A stretch of 10,680 bases of DNA from Gammaproteobacteria bacterium RIFCSPHIGHO2_12_FULL_38_11. GTDB lineage: Bacteria > Pseudomonadota > Gammaproteobacteria > Coxiellales > Coxiellaceae. Position numbers and translations under genes: made by a program. The stretch's first letter is position 1; the number at the start of each line of letters is the position of its first letter. Where the stretch lies: positions 1-10,680 of the forward strand of contig MGXX01000007.1 of assembly GCA_001801515.1 (NCBI GenBank). Reading direction: 5' to 3'. Under the pieces are notes generated by a model. The model was given only the letters and a program-made list of their open reading frames with translations, was not told the origin of the DNA and searched no databases. Positions 1-4,901 of this stretch are shown piece after piece.

Positions 1-254
1 CAACTAGCTAATCCGATATAGGCTCATCTTATAGCATGAGGTCCGAAGATCCCCCACTTTGCTTCGTAAAGATTATGCGGTATTAGCCCGAGTTTCCCCG
101 GGTTATCCCCCACTACAAGGCAGATTCCTATATATTACTCACCCGTCCGCCACTCGCCACCCATAGTATTGCTACTACTGTGCTGCCGTTCGACTTGCAT
201 GTGTTAAGCATGCCGTTAGCGTTCAATCTGAGCCAGAATCAAACTCTTCAGTTG
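1..254 (-). rRNA. rrs: 16S ribosomal RNA, 5' part (runs off the left edge)
   Basis: Read on the minus strand, the segment begins with the universal 5' motif ACTGAAGAGTTTGATTCTGG, followed by CTCAGATTGAACGC, the ACACATGCAAGTCGAACGG block and GGCGGACGGGTGAGTAAT. These are the conserved opening helices of bacterial 16S rRNA, covering roughly the first 250 nt. The mature 5' end is placed at about 254 by analogy with the E. coli start, and the rest of the gene lies left of base 1. The sequence near the V1 region (CGGCAGCACAGTAGTAGC) and the later TACCGCATAATC block are gammaproteobacterial in style and resemble the Legionella/Coxiella side of the class. That finer placement is from memory. The neighbouring tyrS on the same strand agrees with the rrn context of several gammaproteobacteria. 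Confidence 0.97.
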
Positions 255-263
255 AAACTAGCT

Positions 264-293
264 AGTAGGGACGTGATTAATCGCGTCTCTACT
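264..293. repeat. Short palindromic repeat in the 16S leader
   Basis: A near-perfect palindrome has left arm GTAGGGACGTGATT and right arm AATCGCGTCTCTAC, with two G-U-compatible or mismatched positions. It sits in the transcribed leader about 10 nt upstream of the mature 16S 5' end. Almost the same palindrome lies inside anmK (4463-4488, arms TAGAGACGCGAT / ATCGCGTCTCTA), so this is a dispersed repeat and not only a leader stem. In the precursor rRNA it would form a strong hairpin next to the RNase III/maturation stem. Confidence 0.8.
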
Positions 294-383
294 CTAACAA
301 TTTTTAAAGATACGCCTAAGCGCATCTGTGTTTCTTAATCGTAATTGACTATTACTAAGACCCACACAAACTGCTTTTTTCGA

Positions 384-403
384 TGTTCAAATTTTTAAAG
401 AGC
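384..403 (-). promoter_or_regulatory. boxA antitermination site of the rrn leader
   Basis: The minus strand reads GCTCTTTAAAAATTTGAACA, very close to the rRNA leader boxA sequence TGCTCTTTAACAATTT. boxA in the nascent RNA binds NusB-NusE (S10) and loads the Nus/SuhB antitermination complex. This site is about 20 nt after the predicted transcription start. A second CTTTAAAAATT match lies at about 299-310, beside a small hairpin (308-327, arms AGATGCGC / GCGTATCT on the minus strand). Confidence 0.8.
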
Positions 404-428
404 TATTTCCCCTGAGGGAAGGTGGATC

Positions 429-456
429 ATTTTACTGAGTTCCTATCGGTTGTCAA
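429..456 (-). promoter_or_regulatory. rRNA operon promoter (sigma-70 type)
   Basis: On the minus strand there is a perfect -35 TTGACA (456-451), a 16-bp spacer and a -10 TAAAAT (434-429), followed by GATCCACC as discriminator. The 16-bp spacer is characteristic of rrn P1 promoters. Upstream of the -35 (about 457-495) is a run of A and T tracts that fits an UP element for the RNA polymerase alpha subunit. Transcription would start near 421-423 and read leftward through boxA into 16S. I saw no convincing second promoter in the leader. Confidence 0.8.
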
Positions 457-505
457 CAATGTTTTTAATTTATTTTCAAAAACTTTCTTGATAACCTTTT
501 ACATC

Positions 506-559
506 TAAAACAGCCTAAATTTACGCACTTACTTTAGTGCGTGCTTCCGTCCTGTTTTA
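506..559. repeat. Two-part inverted repeat (cruciform) upstream of the rrn promoter
   Basis: An inner stem ACGCACT (523-529) / AGTGCGT (536-542) has a 6-nt loop and is nested in an outer stem TAAAACAG (506-513) / CTGTTTTA (552-559). On the + strand the outer right arm ends in a TTTTA run. It lies about 50 bp upstream of the rrn -35, between tyrS and 16S. It could act as a terminator or protein-binding site. The sequence does not show which, and it has no loop or tail typical of a strong intrinsic terminator for tyrS. Confidence 0.5.
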
Positions 560-692
560 TTTGTTGTTACATCCGATGTGGAAAGGAAGATACACAGGTT
601 TTTTTACAATGACAACATCTTTTTTTAGATTATTTTAAATTAATTTGAAATTGGCCATGGGAGGAGCATCCTTGCTCTTTTTAATAAAAAAA

Positions 693-870
693 TTTCCTGC
701 CTATTCGGTTGTAACATAATATTGCGAATAAGGCTGATGTTCCCATCTCTTTTGAAGCGCGTAGAAACAGGATGTTTCGGGACCGCGCCATGGATGGCGC
801 ATTTTTCGCGCGTAAAAAGAGATGGGCATCAGCCTTCGCAATATTATGTTACAACCGGATAGGCATGAAA
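693..870. repeat. 178-bp long inverted-repeat element (MITE-like)
   Basis: Two arms of about 60-70 nt (693-761 and 807-870) are inverted copies of each other. The outer 27 nt (700-726 versus 837-863) differ at only one position. Further in, both carry AAGGCTGATG and CCCATCTCTTTT, with small indels. The 45-bp core holds a second perfect hairpin, GCGCCAT GG ATGGCGC (785-800). There is no transposase inside; the only open frame is a chance one. It starts 25 bp after the tyrS stop, so the tyrS mRNA would end in, or read through, a very long hairpin. A 55-nt part of the left arm recurs at 7240-7294, which makes this a mobile or dispersed repeat. I could not define a clear target-site duplication; AAATTT-like runs flank both sides. 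Confidence 0.8.
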
Positions 871-894
871 AATTTCATCGGATTTTACGCAGAC

Positions 895-2103
895 TCAAGA
901 CAAACTTCTGGTTATCTTCACCTTTCGAAATTTTCTTTTGCCCACCTGATAAACGTGTTCTTCTTCAAATTTAACCATCAATTTTAAATTTTCAATGCGT
1001 TCACCATCAATTCTAACAGCGCCTTGTTTAATCATACGAATTGCATCTGACGTACTCGATACTAATTTTGCTGTTTTCAAAATATGCGCGATACTCATTT
1101 CATCGCCCTCACCCTGAAAACACACACATTCCAAATCCATCGGCATCTCATCTTTCTGAAACCGCGAAATAAAATTCTCTTTTGCATTTTTAGCAGCAGT
1201 GTCTCCATGAAAGCGCGCAACCAATTCCATTCCCAGGGCAAACTTAACATCACGTGGATTACGACCTTCGCGCACCCCCAAACGCAACGCATCAATATCA
1301 GTATCACGTTGAAAACTCAATAATTCAAAATACCGCCACATCAATTCATCTGACACTGACATAATTTTTCCAAACATATCATCAGGCGTATCCGTAATCC
1401 CTATATAGTTGCCCAAGGACTTGGACATTTTCTGAACACCCTCCAATCCTTCAAGTAAGGGCATCGTAATCACGCATTGTGGCTTTTGAGCATAGTGCTT
1501 TTGCAATTCACGTCCCATTAATAGATTAAATTTTTGATCGGTGCCACCCAATTCCACGTCAGCTTTCATCGCAACAGAATCGTAACCTTGCAGTAAAGGA
1601 TAAATAAACTCGTGGAGCGCAATGGGCTGGTTCGCTTGAAAACGTTTATCAAAATCATCGCGCTCCAACATTTGCGCAACGGTACTCAAGGATGACAATC
1701 GAATCAAATCCGCAGCGGACTGTTTTCCCATCCATTCGGAATTAAACATCACTTTTGTTTTGACGGGATCTAAAATTTTAAACACTTGTTGTGTATAAGT
1801 TTTAGCATTTATTGCAATTTCTTCTGATGACAAAGGTTTTCGCATGACATTACGTCCAGAAGGATCGCCAATCATCGAGGTGAAATCTCCCACTAAAAAT
1901 AGCACCTCATGTCCCAGCTCTTGAAATTGTCTAAGCTTATTGATGACAACAGTATGACCAAAATGCAGATCTGCTGCTGTGGGGTCAATGCCTAGCTTCA
2001 CACGCAAGGGCACACCTGATTCCAATCGTTCCAACAAACTTTCTTCTGAAATAATTTCTGAAGTACCGCGTCGAATTAACGCTAGGGCTTCTTTTGCTGA
2101 CAT
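895..2103 (-). CDS. tyrS: Tyrosyl-tRNA synthetase
   Basis: Class I aminoacyl-tRNA synthetase that activates tyrosine with ATP and charges tRNA-Tyr in the cytoplasm. The 402-aa protein has the HIGH-type signature HFGH at residues 47-50, following GIDPTAADL. The tyrosine-pocket region is [20 protein letters not shown] (about 174-193), and an intact KMSKS loop lies at 225-229. The C-terminal part (about 337-395, with [10 protein letters not shown] and QVGKRKF) is an S4-like RNA-binding domain. Length and HFGH/KMSKS context fit the TyrZ-like branch common near rrn operons in Pseudomonas and relatives, so the locus order looks ancestral. The start ATG has a weak GGGAG about 9 nt upstream. Nothing is missing. 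The last residues ITRSLS extend slightly past the usual end, just before the inverted-repeat element that follows the stop. Confidence 0.97.
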   Translation of the reverse strand: MSAKEALALIRRGTSEIISEESLLERLESGVPLRVKLGIDPTAADLHFGHTVVINKLRQFQELGHEVLFLVGDFTSMIGDPSGRNVMRKPLSSEEIAINAKTYTQQVFKILDPVKTKVMFNSEWMGKQSAADLIRLSSLSTVAQMLERDDFDKRFQANQPIALHEFIYPLLQGYDSVAMKADVELGGTDQKFNLLMGRELQKHYAQKPQCVITMPLLEGLEGVQKMSKSLGNYIGITDTPDDMFGKIMSVSDELMWRYFELLSFQRDTDIDALRLGVREGRNPRDVKFALGMELVARFHGDTAAKNAKENFISRFQKDEMPMDLECVCFQGEGDEMSIAHILKTAKLVSSTSDAIRMIKQGAVRIDGERIENLKLMVKFEEEHVYQVGKRKFRKVKITRSLS

Positions 2104-2192
2104 TTATTTTAACTCCCACTCAAAAAATCATTGACCAATATCGCCGAGATGATTAAGGTTATACCTTTATCGTAAAACAATAGGATTTCATA
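2104..2192. promoter_or_regulatory. Divergent intergenic region between tyrS and the M23 peptidase gene
   Basis: This 89-bp gap must hold the promoters for the two divergent genes. A TTGACC at 2131-2136 is a possible -35 for the + strand, but no good -10 sits at the right distance. Upstream of the + strand gene, AGGA at 2182-2185 is a ribosome binding site 7 nt before the ATG. I cannot assign exact promoter boxes. Confidence 0.4.
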
Positions 2193-3503
2193 ATGGATTA
2201 CATGGATTTTACCGAAGAAGCTCCCCGTAATCGATTTCGTAACATTTCAATCGCCATTATCATTTGCATAGCAGGCGTCATTATAAGTCACTTTGTCATG
2301 AATCACACGCACACTACCACAAAAAAAACAACATCAGCACTTCAATTACCCGCAAACAAACCAATAAAAATAACCGTGACACCCAACGCACCCAGCAAAA
2401 CAGAAACAGAAACACAAACACTAACGATCAAAAAAAATGACACCCTTGCCTCCTTATTTCATCGTGCAGGCTTGCCGAGCACGTTATGGATAACCGCCTT
2501 AAAACTACCACCCGCTGCAAAATATCTTGAAAATTTGCAACCAGGTGACACGCTAAATATCACAACAACGCCTTCGCATGAATTTGTTTCACTTAATTAC
2601 ACGATTAGTCATGCAAAAACCCTGCAAATATTAAAAAAAGAAAATTATTTAGTTGCCAACGTGTTACAAAAACCCACAACAAAAGCATTACGATTTAAAA
2701 CAAGCGTGATTCATCACAGTCTTGCACAAGCTGAAAAGTCGACTGGGTTACCCATTAGTTTACAACACGAGCTTAGCGCCATGTTAGCGAGCAATGACAT
2801 TACGCATGAAATTCATCCAGGCGATCGTTTAAATGTTTTATATCACCAATATTTTGTTGACGATCAGAAGGATCACCCAGGAAATATCGTTGCTGCTGAG
2901 ATTATTGATGGGCAAAACCATTATCGCCTAGTACGATTCACGGAAAATCATCACGTGGGTTATTACGCGCCGAATGGTGAAGGCACAAAGCCTTTATTTT
3001 TATCTGCACCATTGGCTTATCGCCGGATCGGATCACATTTTAGCTATGATCGTTTCGACCCGATAGCACACCGCGTACAACCGCACTTAGGTGTTGATTA
3101 TGATGCACCGCTGGGTACACCCGTCAAAGCATTAAGCAATGGTATTATTGTTTTTTGTAAGAAAATGAATGGGTATGGTAACGTCATCATGGTTCGCTAT
3201 AACAAAACCTATAAAAGTTTTTATGCACATTTAGGAAGATTCGCAGCCCACTTACGCCCCAATGAAGTGGTTAAAAGAGGGCAGGTGATCGGCTATGTCG
3301 GTATGACTGGTTGGACAACCGGGCCGCATTTACATTTTGCGGTTTATAAAAACGGCAAAGCCATTAATCCACTCACTGTAAAATTTCCACACACATCCCC
3401 CATCGAAGAAAAATATCGTCGCGCCTTTTTCTATGACGAACATCATTGGTTTAATGAAATGGCTTTGTTTGAAAATGCGTACGATGCTGCGAAAAAACAA
3501 TGA
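2193..3503 (+). CDS. MepM-like M23 zinc endopeptidase (murein DD-endopeptidase family)
   Basis: Membrane-anchored periplasmic peptidase predicted to cut peptidoglycan cross-links. The 436-aa protein has a short cytoplasmic N-terminus, one membrane segment at about residues 18-36 and a Thr/Lys-rich linker. An OapA/LysM-like region follows at about 76-125 (LTIKKNDTLASLFHRAGL, then LQPGDTL), then a middle domain. The LytM/M23 domain is at about 296-395. The zinc-site motifs are intact: HLGVD (H298, D302), YAHL with H346, and GPHLHF (H379, H381). Length and domain order match E. coli MepM (about 440 aa). The gene is followed 15 bp later by anmK, which recycles anhydro-MurNAc, so the pair links wall cleavage and turnover. 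The ATG at 2193 has AGGA 7 nt upstream. MepM or a close M23 paralogue is likely; the exact bond cut is inferred. Confidence 0.92.
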   Translation: MDYMDFTEEAPRNRFRNISIAIIICIAGVIISHFVMNHTHTTTKKTTSALQLPANKPIKITVTPNAPSKTETETQTLTIKKNDTLASLFHRAGLPSTLWITALKLPPAAKYLENLQPGDTLNITTTPSHEFVSLNYTISHAKTLQILKKENYLVANVLQKPTTKALRFKTSVIHHSLAQAEKSTGLPISLQHELSAMLASNDITHEIHPGDRLNVLYHQYFVDDQKDHPGNIVAAEIIDGQNHYRLVRFTENHHVGYYAPNGEGTKPLFLSAPLAYRRIGSHFSYDRFDPIAHRVQPHLGVDYDAPLGTPVKALSNGIIVFCKKMNGYGNVIMVRYNKTYKSFYAHLGRFAAHLRPNEVVKRGQVIGYVGMTGWTTGPHLHFAVYKNGKAINPLTVKFPHTSPIEEKYRRAFFYDEHHWFNEMALFENAYDAAKKQ

Positions 3504-3518
3504 TTTCGGACGGTATTG

Positions 3519-4730
3519 ATGCCGTATAAAATAGCACAGAAATGCGGGCAGAAGCCTGTGTCTGATCTCTACATCGGCCTTATGTCTGGCACCAGCATGG
3601 ACGGAATCGACGCGGCATTAGTCTCATTTGACAATAACAAAGCAAATTTAATTGACACTCATTCAATCTCTATTCCCGCAGAAACAAAATCAAATTTAAA
3701 ATTATTACTCAATTCAAAAAATATTAATTTAAAATTACTGGGTGAAACGGATGTGCAGCTTGGCGAATTATTTTCACAAACTGTTTTAGCATTATTAAAA
3801 AACACCGGAGTTAAAGCAGAAAATATCACAGCAATTGGCAATCACGGACAAACAATTTATCACGCACCCAATGGCGCATATCCTTTCACACTGCAAATTG
3901 GCGACCCCAATATCATCGCTGCCAGAACGAATATCACGACCATTGCTGATTTCCGAAGACGCGATATTGCGCTCGGCGGACAAGGCGCTCCATTAGTTCC
4001 CGCGTTTCATGAATATTTATTTAAACTGGCAGCAGAAAATACCGCCCCCCCCTTTGACAAAGGGAGGCTGGAGGGGATTTTAGTCTTAAACCTCGGCGGC
4101 ATTGCCAATATCACCTATATTCCAGTCAATAAATCACAACACATTATTGGATTCGACACCGGTCCTGCGAATACTTTATTAGATCAATGGTGTGAAAAAC
4201 ATACTGGGAAATCATTTGATAAAAATGGCGACTGGGCGAGAAGTGGAAAATTAAATTCAGTATTATTATCAAATTTATTAAATGATTCTTATTTTCAAAA
4301 ACCCTTCCCAAAAAGCACAGGGCGAGAGTATTTTAATTTAGATTGGCTGCATCGAAAAATCACCCCCTTTGAAAAAGGGGGTCGGTATTGCGCCAGCAAT
4401 ACCGGAGGGATTTCTTTAGCAGATATACAAAACACCTTAACAGAATTAACAGCAAGAACCATTAGAGACGCGATAAATCGCGTCTCTACAGCCAATATAA
4501 TGTGGCTCTGCGGCGGCGGTGCATACAATACTTTTTTAATCGAGCGATTAAAAGCAAATTTACCGCAATTAATTATTAAATCCACTTCAGAAATCGGCAT
4601 CGCCTCTCAATGGATTGAAGCTACGGCATTTGCATGGCTTGCAAAACAAACAATGGAACATAGGCCTGGAAACTGTCCCAGTGTCACGGGTGCGAAATCA
4701 AGCAGTATATTGGGTGGGGTTTATTACTGA
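3519..4730 (+). CDS. anmK: Anhydro-N-acetylmuramic acid kinase with palindromic inserts
   Basis: AnmK phosphorylates and hydrolyses 1,6-anhydro-MurNAc to MurNAc-6-phosphate during cell-wall recycling. Family motifs are present in order: IGLMSGTSMDGIDAAL (about 20-35), GNHGQTIYH, LQIGDPN, ADFRRRDIALGGQGAPLVPAFH, LNLGGIAN, GFDTGPAN, KSTGREYFNL, the CGGG nucleotide-site loop and LPGN/VTGA-like residues near the end. At 403 aa from the ATG it is longer than known AnmK proteins (about 365-370 aa). By my alignment from memory, the excess is an N-terminal extension of about 15 residues plus two inserts of about 11-12 residues. Those two inserts are encoded by hairpin repeats at 4045-4080 and 4363-4413, and a third palindrome at 4463-4488 is also translated. 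I chose ATG 3519 over the TTG just before it because GGACGG lies 5 nt upstream; GTG 3558 is possible. Activity is probably kept, since the motifs are intact. Confidence 0.93.
   Translation: MPYKIAQKCGQKPVSDLYIGLMSGTSMDGIDAALVSFDNNKANLIDTHSISIPAETKSNLKLLLNSKNINLKLLGETDVQLGELFSQTVLALLKNTGVKAENITAIGNHGQTIYHAPNGAYPFTLQIGDPNIIAARTNITTIADFRRRDIALGGQGAPLVPAFHEYLFKLAAENTAPPFDKGRLEGILVLNLGGIANITYIPVNKSQHIIGFDTGPANTLLDQWCEKHTGKSFDKNGDWARSGKLNSVLLSNLLNDSYFQKPFPKSTGREYFNLDWLHRKITPFEKGGRYCASNTGGISLADIQNTLTELTARTIRDAINRVSTANIMWLCGGGAYNTFLIERLKANLPQLIIKSTSEIGIASQWIEATAFAWLAKQTMEHRPGNCPSVTGAKSSSILGGVYY
4045..4080. repeat. In-frame hairpin repeat, copy 1, inside anmK
   Basis: The hairpin is CCCTTT (4050-4055) GAC AAAGGG, preceded by a C run and followed by AGG, CTGGAGGGG and ATTT. 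It is translated as TAPPFDKGRLEGI (about residues 175-187 of AnmK). This falls in the loop between VPAFH and LNLGG, where relatives have a shorter stretch. Its core and its GGAGGG(G)ATTT tail match the second copy at 4363-4413. Confidence 0.75.
4363..4413. repeat. In-frame hairpin repeat, copy 2, with a nested palindrome, inside anmK
   Basis: CCCCCTTT (4363-4370), spacer GAA, AAAGGGGG (4374-4381), then TCGG, and the same GGAGGGATTT tail as copy 1. Between core and tail sits a second perfect palindrome, CGGTATTGC (4383-4391) GCCA GCAATACCG (4396-4404). The whole is translated as about residues 282-298 (TPFEKGG, RYCASNTGGI) between the NLDWL and ADIQNTL motifs of AnmK, without breaking the frame. 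Confidence 0.75.
4463..4488. repeat. In-frame palindrome inside anmK, same family as the 16S leader repeat
   Basis: Perfect 12-bp arms TAGAGACGCGAT / ATCGCGTCTCTA are separated by AA. The palindrome is translated as RDAINRVS (about residues 316-323), shortly before the CGGG motif. Unlike the other two inserts, protein length here seems unchanged compared with relatives, so the repeat may have replaced sequence instead of adding to it. The 16S leader repeat at 264-293 is the second family member in this window. Confidence 0.78.
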
Positions 4731-4839
4731 AGATGTTCTTCCAGTCTTTTGATCAATTCATTGTTATCCATGTTAACGCCATTCTCAACTTTTAACTGCC
4801 TAAATAGAGAACATGTATTCCCATCTAAACGAATTAGAA

Positions 4840-4845
4840 TATAAT
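4840..4845 (+). promoter_or_regulatory. Candidate -10 box for the large membrane-protein gene
   Basis: A perfect TATAAT lies 56 bp upstream of the ATG at 4902, in an AT-rich stretch. No good TTGACA-like -35 is found 16-18 bp before it, so the assignment is weak. The 165-bp gap after anmK has no intrinsic terminator that I can see, so read-through from anmK is also possible. Confidence 0.35.
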
Positions 4846-4901
4846 AATAAGAAACATGTACAAAAAAACGCTGAAATTTTTTATCCTAAGGAAACGTGAT
4901 A

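Noticed and set aside
772..987. 71-codon + strand open frame across the inverted-repeat element
   Set aside because: It runs through the repeat core and arm and into the antisense of tyrS. It has no ribosome binding site or protein-like features and is a product of the repeat sequence.
3659..3983. Minus-strand open frames inside anmK and elsewhere (for example 4295-4600, 5951-6310)
   Set aside because: They are antisense to genes with strong family motifs or a long continuous frame, and have no start context of their own.
4045..4413. CCCCCTTTGA hairpins in anmK as rho-independent terminators
   Set aside because: They lie inside an intact gene, are not followed by a U run, and are translated.
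264..4488. CRISPR array, from the repeated palindromes
   Set aside because: Copies are far apart and irregular, with no spacers of constant length and no cas genes.
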